Shown piece after piece: positions 1-8,308 of a stretch of 64,000 nucleotides of DNA. Location of the stretch: the NCBI GenBank assembly GCA_018608725.1, contig JABAZA010000013.1:1-64000 (forward strand). The letters run 5' to 3'. The position numbers and the translations under genes are program-made. Under the pieces are notes generated by a model, which was given only the letters and a program-made list of their open reading frames with translations, was not told where the DNA came from and searched no databases. The stretch's first letter is position 1, and the number at the start of each line of letters is the position of its first letter. Source of the DNA: Flavobacteriaceae bacterium. Its GTDB lineage: Bacteria > Bacteroidota > Bacteroidia > Flavobacteriales > Flavobacteriaceae.

Positions 1-548
1 AGTTTTTCTTTGGCGCGTTTCAATCTCATTTTAATGGCACTTTCTCCCGCATTATGAAGATCCATAAGATCTTTAACACTTTTAAACTCTTGATATTTCA
101 ATATTAAAATTTGTTTGTCTTCAAAAGGAATTAGTTCCAATGCTTCATTCAATTTCTCTAACTTGATCATTTGAACAAGATCTTCATCACTCGATTGTGC
201 AATGACTTCATTACATATTTGTTCAATATTTGACGTGTTTTTTTCAAATTTCTTAACCTTATTCCGATGAAAATAATTGACACAATGATTATACGTAAAT
301 GAGTATAACCAAGTTGAAAATTTAGAAGCTCCTTTGAAAGTATGAATTTTATCCAATAATTTTAGAAAAATATCTTGACAAATATCTTCAGCTTCTTGAT
401 TATTATTTGAAAAACTCAAACAGGTATTAAATACCTTAAATATATAGCGTTCATAAAGCACCTTAAAAAGCAAAGGGTCTTTTGAGCTTACAATTAACTC
501 CACTAACAACTCATCCGTTAATTTATATGGTAAATAGGAATCATTCAA
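1..548 (-). CDS. ECF-type RNA polymerase sigma factor (3' end cut by window edge)
   Basis: Reading the minus strand gives an open frame of about 182 codons that runs off the left edge. Sigma region 2 lies at about residues 20-95 (VLYERY, then EDICQDIFLKL, then a KFSTWLYSFTYN segment typical of the core-binding and -10-recognition helices). Region 4 lies at about residues 125-180, with a helix-turn-helix ending in KMRLKRAKEK. This two-domain layout is that of extracytoplasmic-function sigma-70 factors. The start is uncertain: there is no in-frame ATG before region 2, and a stop lies 18 bases upstream of the TTG at 548. A promoter-like TAACTTTG overlaps that same TTG, so either it is fortuitous or the real start lies further in. 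No anti-sigma gene is visible because the downstream side is outside the window. Confidence 0.85.
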   Translation of the reverse strand, partial: MNDSYLPYKLTDELLVELIVSSKDPLLFKVLYERYIFKVFNTCLSFSNNNQEAEDICQDIFLKLLDKIHTFKGASKFSTWLYSFTYNHCVNYFHRNKVKKFEKNTSNIEQICNEVIAQSSDEDLVQMIKLEKLNEALELIPFEDKQILILKYQEFKSVKDLMDLHNAGESAIKMRLKRAKEK

Positions 549-710
549 AGTTAAATTTGGGTTTTACTATTGGCTATTTAAAATATAACCAACCAGTTAT
601 TACTAATTTTGTTTAACTATTTTGATAAAACATTAATCAAAATACTGATAATCAACTAGTTAAATATAGTAAAAAATTAATAACTATAAAACCTTTTTAC
701 TTAAAATAAT

Positions 711-737
711 AAAAAAAAAACCTCCACATAATGAAGG
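711..737 (-). terminator. Intrinsic terminator after lpdA
   Basis: On the minus strand, 27 bases after the lpdA stop, CCTTCA and TGGAGG pair (one G-U) around a five-base loop and are followed by ten T residues. This is a short but standard rho-independent terminator. Confidence 0.6.
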
Positions 738-764
738 GTTCAGTATATTAAATTAAAAATGAAT

Positions 765-2165
765 TTAGATATGTAGCGCGCGGTCTTCTGTTGCAGCGAG
801 GGCAGCTTCTTTAATAGCTTCAGTAAATGTTGGGTGTGCATGAGACATTCTAGAGATATCTTCAGCAGAAGCTCTAAATTCCATTGCAACAACAGCTTCA
901 GAAATTAAATCGGCACAACGTGCGCCAATCATATGAACTCCTAAGACTTCATCTGTGGATTGATCGGCTAAGATTTTTACAAATCCATCCAAATCCATAC
1001 TTGCACGGCTACGTCCCAAAGCACGCATTGGAAATTGACCTGATTTATAAGCTATTCCTTGTTCCTTAAGTTGCTCTTCTGTTTTTCCAACGGAAGCGAC
1101 TTCAGGCCATGTATATACAACTCCAGGAATTAAATTATAATCTATATGTGGTTTTTGACCTGCGATGGTTTCCGCTACAAACACGCCTTCTTCCTCAGCT
1201 TTATGTGCCAACATTGCTCCTTTGACTACATCGCCAATAGCATAAATATTAGATGTAGAGGTTTGTAAGTGTTCGTTTACTTCAACCTGTCCACGCTCTG
1301 TAAGTTTTACACCTGCAGATTCTGCATTTAATCCGGCTGTAAAAGGGCTTCTTCCAACAGACACCAAACAATAGTCGCCTTTAAATTCAACAATCTCCCC
1401 TTTTTTATTTTCTGCTTTAACAGTTACCTCAGCTCCGTTACGTTCAACCTTTGTTACTTTATGAGAAACATTAATATTGAATTTTTGTTTTCTAAAAACT
1501 TTGTTTAATTCTTTAGAAAGTCCAGCATCCATGGTAGGAAGGATACGATCCATATATTCAACAACAGTAACCTCAGACCCTAATCTTTTGTAAACTTGAC
1601 CAAGTTCCAATCCAATCACACCACCACCAATAATGATTAAGTGTTTTGGGATTTCTTTTAATTTCAATGCCTCCGTAGAAGTGATAATACGTTCTTTATC
1701 TACCGTTGCAAATGGTAAACTTGTAGGTTTACTTCCCGTAGCAATAATACTGTATTTTGCTTCGATTTCTTCCTTAGAATCTCCACTAATAGTGATATGA
1801 GTTGAATCTTTAAAAGCCCCAAGTCCATGATAGACATCAATTTTATTTTTAGTCATTAGAAAATCAATCCCAGTTGTAGTTTGATCCACCACAGCTTGTT
1901 TACGGCCAATCATTTTTTCAAGGTTGACTTTGATTTCACCAGGAATTTCAATGCCATGAGCTTCAAAATGCTTTACAGCATCTTCGTAATGATGTGAAGA
2001 ATCTAACAATGATTTACTTGGGATGCATCCTACATTTAAACAAGTGCCTCCTAAAGTTGCGTATTTTTCAATTATAGCAGTTTTCATTCCTAACTGTGCA
2101 CAACGAATGGCAGCCACATATCCGCCAGGACCAGAACCTATGATAGCAACATCATATGATTTCAT
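765..2165 (-). CDS. lpdA: Dihydrolipoyl dehydrogenase (E3)
   Basis: E3 reoxidises dihydrolipoamide on the 2-oxoacid dehydrogenase complexes (pyruvate, 2-oxoglutarate, branched-chain) and the glycine cleavage system, passing electrons through a disulphide and FAD to NAD+. The 466 residues match the usual family length. Visible features are the N-terminal FAD-binding GSGPGG at about 10-15, the redox pair Cys42 and Cys47 in TCLNVGC, the NAD-binding GGGVIGLELG near 180, the second FAD contact AIGDV near 313, and the dimer-interface catalytic pair His444/Glu449 in HPTFTE. It stands alone, not beside E1/E2 genes, so it probably serves several complexes. A TAnnTTTG box lies 25 bases upstream and a terminator follows. 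Identification is firm; which complexes it serves is inference. Confidence 0.96.
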   Translation of the reverse strand: MKSYDVAIIGSGPGGYVAAIRCAQLGMKTAIIEKYATLGGTCLNVGCIPSKSLLDSSHHYEDAVKHFEAHGIEIPGEIKVNLEKMIGRKQAVVDQTTTGIDFLMTKNKIDVYHGLGAFKDSTHITISGDSKEEIEAKYSIIATGSKPTSLPFATVDKERIITSTEALKLKEIPKHLIIIGGGVIGLELGQVYKRLGSEVTVVEYMDRILPTMDAGLSKELNKVFRKQKFNINVSHKVTKVERNGAEVTVKAENKKGEIVEFKGDYCLVSVGRSPFTAGLNAESAGVKLTERGQVEVNEHLQTSTSNIYAIGDVVKGAMLAHKAEEEGVFVAETIAGQKPHIDYNLIPGVVYTWPEVASVGKTEEQLKEQGIAYKSGQFPMRALGRSRASMDLDGFVKILADQSTDEVLGVHMIGARCADLISEAVVAMEFRASAEDISRMSHAHPTFTEAIKEAALAATEDRALHI

Positions 2166-2190
2166 AATAATTTATTTTTTTAATTTAATA

Positions 2191-2198
2191 CAAAAATA
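2191..2198 (-). promoter_or_regulatory. Bacteroidota -7 box for lpdA
   Basis: The minus strand reads TATTTTTG, an exact TAnnTTTG match, 25 bases before the lpdA ATG. A second exact match, TATGTTTG, overlaps it immediately upstream. No clear TTTG is seen at -33. Confidence 0.5.
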
Positions 2199-2232
2199 CA
2201 AACATATATTCAATGGAAGAATAATTTGATGT

Positions 2233-2691
2233 CTAAATATTTACGGCTGTTGTATGTTTAACTTCTGAAATTACAAACATACTATTGCTACTGCCAATAT
2301 GATCAATATTAGTGAGTTTATTGACCATAAATTTCCGAAATGATTCCATGTCTTTCACATGTACTTTAAGTAAGTAATCATAATCCCCACTCAAATGATA
2401 AACCTCCAAAATTTCGTCAATAGTAGCCACTTCTTTTTCAAATTGATTGACCAATTCCTGAGAATGTTTCACTAGTTTTATATGGCAAAATGCTATAAAA
2501 GCCCTTCCAATACTTTCCTTATTAAGCAAAGCGACATAGTTGTCAATTACTCCTGCTTTTTCAAGTTTTTTGATACGTTCATAAACAGCAGTTACTGACA
2601 TGTTAAGTTTTGATGCTAATTCTTTATTGGTTTGTTTCGCATCTTTTTGAAGATAATTTAACAATTGTGTATCTATAGAATCTAATTTCAT
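2233..2691 (-). CDS. Lrp/AsnC-family transcriptional regulator
   Basis: The 152 residues match Lrp/AsnC proteins. An N-terminal winged helix-turn-helix (about residues 1-60: LDSIDTQLLNYLQKDAK, then ELASKLNMSVTAVYERIKKLE) is followed by a ligand-binding RAM/ACT-like domain (about 65-145, with YHLSGDYDYLLKV). Such proteins form octamers and usually sense an amino acid. The gene is transcribed away from a trans-sulfuration-type PLP enzyme starting at 2849, and the 157-base intergenic space holds AT-rich palindromes. By analogy with Lrp-like regulators sitting beside the enzyme they control, a sulphur amino acid such as methionine is a plausible effector, but that is inference. Confidence 0.92.
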   Translation of the reverse strand: MKLDSIDTQLLNYLQKDAKQTNKELASKLNMSVTAVYERIKKLEKAGVIDNYVALLNKESIGRAFIAFCHIKLVKHSQELVNQFEKEVATIDEILEVYHLSGDYDYLLKVHVKDMESFRKFMVNKLTNIDHIGSSNSMFVISEVKHTTAVNI

Positions 2692-2732
2692 TTTGGATAA
2701 ATTTCTAATTTAATATTGTTTTTAACAAAAAT

Positions 2733-2777
2733 ATAAATTTATTATCTATGTTTATACGATAAATTAGTTTAATTTAT
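2733..2777. promoter_or_regulatory. Candidate Lrp operator region (paired palindromes)
   Basis: Two dyads lie between the divergent Lrp gene and the PLP-enzyme gene: the perfect palindrome ATAAATTTAT at 2733-2742, and the inverted repeat ATAAATTA-GTT-TAATTTAT at 2759-2777. Both arms share an ATAAATT core and their centres are about 30 bases apart, roughly three helical turns. Lrp-family proteins bind such AT-rich dyads in phased arrays. The region is very AT-rich, so chance dyads are possible. Confidence 0.4.
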
Positions 2778-2848
2778 TGAAAATAAATTAAGTTATTGTT
2801 TTTAATTCTAAAAAGATTGAAATTTGATAAAATTTAAACCACAACACC

Positions 2849-4051
2849 ATGGCTTTTAAACCCGCAGACGACATACAAGACTTGCAATATTTTGGAGAAT
2901 TTGGTGGCGTCAACCCCTCTGTCTCGGATGCAACAACTTTTACATTTGTTTCTGCCAAAACAATGTCAGACACTTTTGAAGGCAATACCGAGGGCTGTCA
3001 TTTGTATGCACGACACACAACCCCTTCCAATTTATACTTAAGTGAAGCGCTCGCCGCTCTAGAAGGTACCGAAACAGCGACTGTGTTTGGATCTGGAATG
3101 GGTGCCATTACAGCAGTATTCATGCAGCTCTGTGGTGCTGGCGATCATGTTGTTTCGAGTCGTACAATTTATGGAGGAACCTATGCCTTTTTAAAAAACT
3201 TCGCTCCCAAGCTAAACATCCAAACAAGCTTTGTAGATATTACCAAATTAGACCGTATCGAAGCCGCCATTACTTCCCAAACAAAAGTCCTTTATTGCGA
3301 ATCTATAAGCAACCCTCTGTTGGAAGTCGCCAATATTACTGCATTGGCTACCCTTGCAAAAAAATACAATTTACAATTGGTTGTCGATAATACGTTTTCG
3401 CCCTTATCTATATCACCCAATAAATTGGGAGCTAATATTGTGATTCACAGTTTAACAAAATTTATTAACGGAACATCTGATACCGTAGGAGGTGTCGTTT
3501 GTGGCACACAAGAAATGATTGACAGTTTAAGAAGTGTTATTGATGGTGCAGCCATGTTATTTGGATCTACGATGGACAGCCGTCCAGCATCTTCAATATT
3601 AAAAAATCTTAGAACCCTTCACATTCGCATGAAACAACACAGTTTGAATGCATTGTATTTGGCTGAAAAGTTTGAACGAGATGGCATCACGACAGTTTAT
3701 CCAGGACTTGAATCGCATCCGTCACATGAAATTTATAAACAGATGATGAATCCTGAATACGGATTTGGAGGCATGTTGACAATTGATGCAGGAAGTTTAG
3801 AAACTGCAAATACATTAATGGAATTAATGCAAAAAGAAAATTTAGGCTATTTAGCTGTGAGCTTAGGATTTTACAAAACCCTGTTTAGTGCACCTGGCAG
3901 TTCCACTTCTTCAGAAATTCCTGAAGAAGAACAAAAAGAAATGGGACTAAGCGAAGGTTTAATTCGATTTTCTGTAGGGCTGGATAATGATATAGAACGA
4001 ACTTACCGACTAATGAAATCCTGTATGAAGTCTGTAGGAATCTTAACTTAA
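2849..4051 (+). CDS. Trans-sulfuration-family PLP enzyme (methionine gamma-lyase / cystathionine gamma-lyase-like)
   Basis: This is a Cys/Met-metabolism PLP-dependent enzyme of fold type I, at 400 residues the usual length. The substrate/PLP-phosphate segment YARHTTPSN lies near residue 51, the glycine-rich PLP-phosphate loop GSGMGAI near 84, the ring-binding Asp in VVDNTFSP near 180, and the Schiff-base lysine in HSLTKFINGTSD near 204. The family holds cystathionine gamma-synthase, beta- and gamma-lyases and methionine gamma-lyase. The position that is Cys116 in characterised methionine gamma-lyases appears to be Gly here (YGGTYA), so the exact reaction is not settled. The gene is divergent from an Lrp-type regulator and overlaps the end of the convergent gene at 4048 by four bases. 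Confidence 0.88.
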   Translation: MAFKPADDIQDLQYFGEFGGVNPSVSDATTFTFVSAKTMSDTFEGNTEGCHLYARHTTPSNLYLSEALAALEGTETATVFGSGMGAITAVFMQLCGAGDHVVSSRTIYGGTYAFLKNFAPKLNIQTSFVDITKLDRIEAAITSQTKVLYCESISNPLLEVANITALATLAKKYNLQLVVDNTFSPLSISPNKLGANIVIHSLTKFINGTSDTVGGVVCGTQEMIDSLRSVIDGAAMLFGSTMDSRPASSILKNLRTLHIRMKQHSLNALYLAEKFERDGITTVYPGLESHPSHEIYKQMMNPEYGFGGMLTIDAGSLETANTLMELMQKENLGYLAVSLGFYKTLFSAPGSSTSSEIPEEEQKEMGLSEGLIRFSVGLDNDIERTYRLMKSCMKSVGILT

Positions 4052-5070
4052 ATTCCTTTTATACGAGTCCAAAAAGCATCTATATCCCCTTCATTTATAT
4101 CAGAACTATAAAAGGGAGCTGCTTCCCATCGATCGTTTATTTTAGATATGGTAAATTTAAAAATAGAAGAATTTGGATCGTTTTCATCCATCAATGGATA
4201 ACGTAAGTCTTTAAATAAAAAGGTGTCTGGGGTGTTCGTTTTATTCAGGTTATAGTAACCACTACTAAACCAAGCAAGAGTTTTTAAATCTTTAGGCATC
4301 CCTTGAATTAATTCATGGTTTTTAGGAAGTTTGTTCCATTTACCGACAGCGGCCTCAGTATCTAAGATCGAATAAAATCCGACATAATAGGCATCGGTTG
4401 TTTCGGCAATGCCATACCACAGAATATTATTCAATATGGTCGGCTGAGTTTGAAAACGGACATAATCAATCTGTTGCAGTTCCAATGATTTTTTATACAC
4501 ACCATGTACATGGTATTTATTAACAAGGGTAAATAACATGTATAAAGAACTTACCCCCAATCCTATTTTTAGCAACAAACGGCGTTTTGTTGAAGTCCGC
4601 TTAAACCACATCATGATAATTAATGCAATTAAAAAAGGAAGTGTATAAAATGGATCGGCTACAGCGATGTTATTAAACGCAACTCTGTAATCTGAAAAGG
4701 GTGCAAATAATTGAGTCCCATAGGCGGTAAAGGAATCTAAAATAGGATGGGTAAAAATAGAGGCAAAAAAGAGCCAAATCCAATCTTTTTTAGTGGTCAT
4801 ACCATAACGCTTTCCTCTGTTATAAATCCAAAATACAAGCATTCCAAATCCAACAGCCGCTAAAATGGCAAAGAGAAATGAATGCATAAACCCACGATGA
4901 AATGCCATCGCATCAATTTGGTTGTTAAAAAGTAGCTTTCCAACAAATACATCCATATCAGGAATTGTACCTCCAATTGCACCAAAAAGTATGGCTCGGT
5001 TGCCAATTTTTTTACCAAGAACGGCTTCTCCACAAGCGGCGCCTAATACAATTTGAGTGATTGAATCCAT
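4048..5070 (-). CDS. YdjM/LexA-regulated-type membrane-bound metal-dependent hydrolase
   Basis: The 340 residues begin with the hallmark MDSITQIVLGA segment of the YdjM (DUF457-like) family. Putative metal ligands are PDMD at 37-40, HRGFMH at 58-63 and THPILDSFTAYG from about 107. Several hydrophobic helices (about 25-45, 64-85, 98-112, 140-160 and 170-185) mark it as an inner-membrane protein, followed by a soluble C-terminal half that is more variable in the family. The biochemical role of these proteins is not established; 'hydrolase' is a family label. A TAnnTTTG box lies 8 bases before the start. The gene converges on and overlaps the PLP-enzyme gene. Confidence 0.82.
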   Translation of the reverse strand: MDSITQIVLGAACGEAVLGKKIGNRAILFGAIGGTIPDMDVFVGKLLFNNQIDAMAFHRGFMHSFLFAILAAVGFGMLVFWIYNRGKRYGMTTKKDWIWLFFASIFTHPILDSFTAYGTQLFAPFSDYRVAFNNIAVADPFYTLPFLIALIIMMWFKRTSTKRRLLLKIGLGVSSLYMLFTLVNKYHVHGVYKKSLELQQIDYVRFQTQPTILNNILWYGIAETTDAYYVGFYSILDTEAAVGKWNKLPKNHELIQGMPKDLKTLAWFSSGYYNLNKTNTPDTFLFKDLRYPLMDENDPNSSIFKFTISKINDRWEAAPFYSSDINEGDIDAFWTRIKGI

Positions 5071-5078
5071 AAAGGACG

Positions 5079-5086
5079 CAAAAATA
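5079..5086 (-). promoter_or_regulatory. Bacteroidota -7 box for the YdjM-like gene
   Basis: The minus strand reads TATTTTTG, an exact TAnnTTTG match, 8 bases before the ATG at 5070. That implies a leader of only a few bases or none. Confidence 0.5.
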
Positions 5087-5192
5087 CAATTATTTGAAAC
5101 TGATTCGATTTATTTTGTGTTAATTATATAGTGAATTCAACATTCTTCTTCTCTTGCGTTGTTTCTATAAAATTTGTATCATTACAATCACT

Positions 5193-5672
5193 ATGAAAGC
5201 AGCCACTGTAGTACAACTTAGAAGAGAATTAGAAACTTTAGATCCAGAGCATTTAAAATCGCTCTGTTTACGCTTGGCACGTTTCAAATTAGAAAACAAA
5301 GAACTTCTCACCTATTTACTTTTTGAATCTGAAAATGAATCCTATTATATTGAAGGCATAAAAGAGACAGCAGATTTATTATTTGAGGAAATAAATACCA
5401 AAAGCTATTTTTATATCAAAAAAAGTGTGCGAAAAATTTTACGGATGCTTAAAAAACACGCCCGTTATTCTAATAAAAAAGAAACCGAAATTGAACTCCT
5501 CCTCTATTATTGTTACAAACTCAAAACTTTTAAACCCTCTATAAGCAACAATGTAACACTTACTAATATTTATTTACGACAAGTAGATAGCATTGAAAAA
5601 AAAATAATTAAATTACACGAGGATTTACAATATGACTTCAACATTCAACTGAAAGACATAAAAGAACTATAA
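5193..5672 (+). CDS. Uncharacterised helical protein upstream of polyphosphate glucokinase
   Basis: About 159 residues when started at the ATG at 5193, where the protein begins [13 protein letters not shown]; an earlier in-frame ATG at 5154 would add 13 hydrophobic residues with no obvious role. The sequence is rich in Leu, Lys and Glu and looks all-helical, with no signal peptide, membrane helix or recognisable catalytic motif. Sequence patterns such as [28 protein letters not shown] recall small conserved Flavobacteriia proteins of unknown function. It ends 11 bases before the ppgK start and is probably co-transcribed with it. No function is assigned. Confidence 0.7.
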   Translation: MKAATVVQLRRELETLDPEHLKSLCLRLARFKLENKELLTYLLFESENESYYIEGIKETADLLFEEINTKSYFYIKKSVRKILRMLKKHARYSNKKETEIELLLYYCYKLKTFKPSISNNVTLTNIYLRQVDSIEKKIIKLHEDLQYDFNIQLKDIKEL

Positions 5673-5683
5673 ACATAAATCTT

Positions 5684-6424
5684 ATGCAAATTTTAGGAAT
5701 AGACATTGGAGGCACTGGAATGAAAGGTGCTATAATAGATACCAATACAGGCGAACTTTTGAGTGAACGGCTTCGGATACCTACTCCAAAACCTGCTACT
5801 CCAACAAGTGTCGCCAACGAACTAAAAACTCTTATAGATTCTTTTGAATGGGATGGACCCGTAGGAGTTTCCTTTCCGACAGTTATTAAAAATGGCAAAG
5901 CGATGCAATATGGCAATCTCGATAAGTCGTGGCAATATACCCAAGTAGATGACTTATTTAAATCCAAAACTGGCAATGATTTTTACATTGTAAATGATGC
6001 TGATGCCGCCGCTATGGGGGTCATGGAATTTGGAATTGGAAAAAATCAAATGGGCTTGGTTATTACAATTACTTTAGGAACTGGTATTGGATCTGGGGTG
6101 TTTTTTAATGGTCAATTGTTATCTAATTTTGAATTGGGTCGCATGTATGGTCGCAAGGGAGATATCATGGAATTATTTGCCGCGGATTCCGCACGGAAAC
6201 GTGAAGATTGGAGTTTTAAAGCGTGGGGTAAACGCGTCAATTTCTTTTTAAAACACGTAGAAAACACCTTCAATCCCGACTTAATAATCATTGGGGGTGG
6301 CGTGAGCAAAAAAATGGATAAATTTGAATCTTATATTGATATTCAAACACCAATCAAAGCAGCCGAGTTAAAAAACAATGCTGGAATTATTGGAGCTGCT
6401 ATTTTTGCCAAAAAAAATCATTAA
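5684..6424 (+). CDS. ppgK: Polyphosphate glucokinase (ROK family)
   Basis: Phosphorylates glucose to glucose-6-phosphate, in this subfamily with inorganic polyphosphate (often also ATP) as phosphoryl donor. The 246 residues show the ROK phosphate-1 loop [11 protein letters not shown] at 5-15, the catalytic Asp in NDADAAAMG near 105, and the phosphate-2 loop TLGTGIGSG at 130-138. The short length, the ELGRM segment and the absence of the CxCGxxGC zinc site of larger ROK kinases fit the polyphosphate glucokinase branch. Two small unknown genes flank it on the same strand. Family assignment is strong; the donor preference is inferred from the subfamily. Confidence 0.88.
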   Translation: MQILGIDIGGTGMKGAIIDTNTGELLSERLRIPTPKPATPTSVANELKTLIDSFEWDGPVGVSFPTVIKNGKAMQYGNLDKSWQYTQVDDLFKSKTGNDFYIVNDADAAAMGVMEFGIGKNQMGLVITITLGTGIGSGVFFNGQLLSNFELGRMYGRKGDIMELFAADSARKREDWSFKAWGKRVNFFLKHVENTFNPDLIIIGGGVSKKMDKFESYIDIQTPIKAAELKNNAGIIGAAIFAKKNH

Positions 6425-6493
6425 ATCACCCAAATTCTAGCATTTTAATATCTTTTTCTTATATTTATAATTGCATACCCCAAATTGCTCAAT

Positions 6494-6847
6494 ATGAATA
6501 CTCCTACAACTACTTCAGATCAAGTTTATCTTGAACGGATGCTTGTTAATGAAATTACAATTACTCAAGACTCACCTTGTATTTTATATCAAATTCCTTT
6601 TGAACTCACTAAGACTCCGAACAGAGTTTGGAAACAATTACTATTGGACATCTGGCAATCCAAAACACAACACAAAGGGCGTCTTTCAAAAACCGTTATG
6701 TGGGTGTTTCACAATCGCATATTAATTGATAAAGTTCCTGTTGACCTCGTAGGAGATGAACTAGAAACTCTTGTGACTTCAACTATTGAGATAACTAATA
6801 AACAATTGTCTATGAGAGAACAACAAGCTTATTTAAGAATATTATAA
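6494..6847 (+). CDS. Uncharacterised small protein
   Basis: About 117 residues from the ATG at 6494 (MNTPTTTSDQVYLERML); a TTG nine bases earlier is less likely. It contains an aromatic and hydrophobic centre (ILYQIPFELTKTPNRVWKQLL) and an alternating segment (TVMWVFHNRILIDKVP) that could form a small alpha/beta domain. No signal peptide or membrane helix is visible. It lies 69 bases after ppgK and its last 19 bases overlap the end of the convergent holA. I do not recognise the family. Confidence 0.65.
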   Translation: MNTPTTTSDQVYLERMLVNEITITQDSPCILYQIPFELTKTPNRVWKQLLLDIWQSKTQHKGRLSKTVMWVFHNRILIDKVPVDLVGDELETLVTSTIEITNKQLSMREQQAYLRIL

Positions 6848-7830
6848 ACCAACTCGTTATACAAGTCTTTTGGAGAAAGATTGGCTCCAACCCCTTTACT
6901 TTTAGTGTCGTATGTTCTAAGAGTTTCTAACACACCACTAATCCGTTTCATAGGAAAATTTCGAGAGACTGCGATGTAATCATTTACAAAATAAGGATTG
7001 ACTCCCAATGCTTTTGCGATGGTGCTTGGATTTCGATCGCGAACCGTATGCAATGTCATTAATTTTGAAAAATACATATATAAGATTGAAATGGTCAACA
7101 CAAACGGATGTTGTTTTGGGTTTTGAGCAAAATAATATACGATTTGATACGCCTTTTTATGATCCAAGTTTCCTAATGCCTTTTGTAATTCAAAGTTGTT
7201 AAAATCTTTAGATATCCCTATATTTTCTTCAATGAGTTCGGGAGTAATCTCTTTTTTTGCACCCACCACAATTTCTAACTTATTGAGTTCATTCGCAATT
7301 TTACTCAAATCAGTACCTAAAAACTCCGTAAGCATAAGGGCTGCTTTTGGGGTAATCGAAATTTGTTTTGATTTTAAAAAACTTTGAATCCAGTTAGGAA
7401 TTTTATCTTCGTATATTTTTTTACTTTCAAAAACAACAGCTGTTTTAGAAAGTGCTTTGTAGAGCGTTTTACGTTTATCTAAAGTTTTATATTTATAATT
7501 AAAAACTAAGACCGTTGTTGGTTGCGGGTTTTTAGCATACTCTACAAGTTGTTCAATTGTTTTAGTAAGGTTTTGTGCTTCTTTGACAATAATTACTTGA
7601 CGTTCAGCCATCATTGGATACCGCTTTGAATTGGATACAATATCTTGAATGGACACCTCTTTTCCATAAAGTACCATTTGATTGAATCCTTTTTCCTCTT
7701 CCTGTAATACATAGGACTCAATATAATCTGAAATAACATCGATATAATAAGCCTCCTCACCCATTAAAAAATAAATGGGGGCAATTTTACCTCCTTTAAT
7801 GTCAGTTATTAGTTGGTTCGTAGTATTCAT
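6829..7830 (-). CDS. holA: DNA polymerase III subunit delta
   Basis: Delta is the clamp-loader subunit that opens the beta sliding clamp. The 333 residues fit the family. The N-terminal domain carries IAPIYFLMGEEAYYID (about 16-31), the degenerate nucleotide-binding-like region that inserts into the clamp, and MMAERQVIIVKEAQNL further on. The C-terminal collar domain ends with a helical SPKDLYNELVYNILK. The gene is head-to-head with the HsdR-N-like gene across only 26 bases, an arrangement I know from other Flavobacteriia. The shared gap contains a palindromic CAAATTTG that could act as a -7 box for both directions. Confidence 0.93.
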   Translation of the reverse strand: MNTTNQLITDIKGGKIAPIYFLMGEEAYYIDVISDYIESYVLQEEEKGFNQMVLYGKEVSIQDIVSNSKRYPMMAERQVIIVKEAQNLTKTIEQLVEYAKNPQPTTVLVFNYKYKTLDKRKTLYKALSKTAVVFESKKIYEDKIPNWIQSFLKSKQISITPKAALMLTEFLGTDLSKIANELNKLEIVVGAKKEITPELIEENIGISKDFNNFELQKALGNLDHKKAYQIVYYFAQNPKQHPFVLTISILYMYFSKLMTLHTVRDRNPSTIAKALGVNPYFVNDYIAVSRNFPMKRISGVLETLRTYDTKSKGVGANLSPKDLYNELVYNILK

Positions 7831-7844
7831 TCAAAAAAAATTAC

Positions 7845-7852
7845 CAAATTTG
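7845..7852. promoter_or_regulatory. Palindromic -7-like box shared by holA and the HsdR-N gene
   Basis: CAAATTTG is its own reverse complement and differs from TAnnTTTG by one base on each strand. It sits 14 bases before the holA start and 4 bases before the GTG start of the rightward gene, the only candidate promoter in the 26-base gap. Confidence 0.35.
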
Positions 7853-7856
7853 TAGT

Positions 7857-8306
7857 GTGCAAAATTTAAATTTTCCTACATATTCGTTCAGGCTCAAAAA
7901 TAGCGAAAATAATACTCATATATTTGATGTTATCCGTAAAAAATTTGTGGTACTTCAACCCGAAGAATGGGTACGACAACATTGTGTCCAGTATTTAATA
8001 CAAGAAAAAAACTATCCTATTTCCCTAATCAATGTTGAAAAAGTTATCTTAATTAATGGTCTTAAAAAACGATATGACATTGTGGTATTCAATCCCGATG
8101 GAAGTTTAGCAGTTGTTGTCGAATGTAAAGCTCCGAAGGTTCAAATCTCCCAATCTGTTTTTGATCAAATTGCACGGTATAACCTCACTCTTAAAGCTTC
8201 CTATTTGATGGTTACCAACGGATTAAATCATTATTTTTGCACTATGAATCATCATTTAGAAAGTTTTGAATTTTTAGAAACGCTTCCAAACTATAACAAC
8301 AAATAA
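7857..8306 (+). CDS. HsdR-N-like (type I restriction enzyme R N-terminal) domain protein
   Basis: A stand-alone 149-residue protein of the HSDR_N_2 kind. It retains the PD-(D/E)xK nuclease signature: Asp74 in KRYDIVVF, then Glu89 and Lys91 in VVECKAP, with QIARYN further on as in the restriction-enzyme domain. There are no helicase, methylase or specificity genes nearby, so it is not a restriction system; the same lone domain next to holA is common in Flavobacteriia, which hints at a housekeeping DNA-repair or replication role (inference). The start is GTG at 7857 since no ATG precedes the domain. The next gene follows after two bases. Confidence 0.85.
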   Translation: MQNLNFPTYSFRLKNSENNTHIFDVIRKKFVVLQPEEWVRQHCVQYLIQEKNYPISLINVEKVILINGLKKRYDIVVFNPDGSLAVVVECKAPKVQISQSVFDQIARYNLTLKASYLMVTNGLNHYFCTMNHHLESFEFLETLPNYNNK

Positions 8307-8308
8307 AT

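Noticed and set aside
7857-8306. Remnant of a type I restriction system
   Set aside because: No hsdM, hsdS or helicase fragment nearby, and the lone domain has intact active-site residues; better seen as an independent gene.
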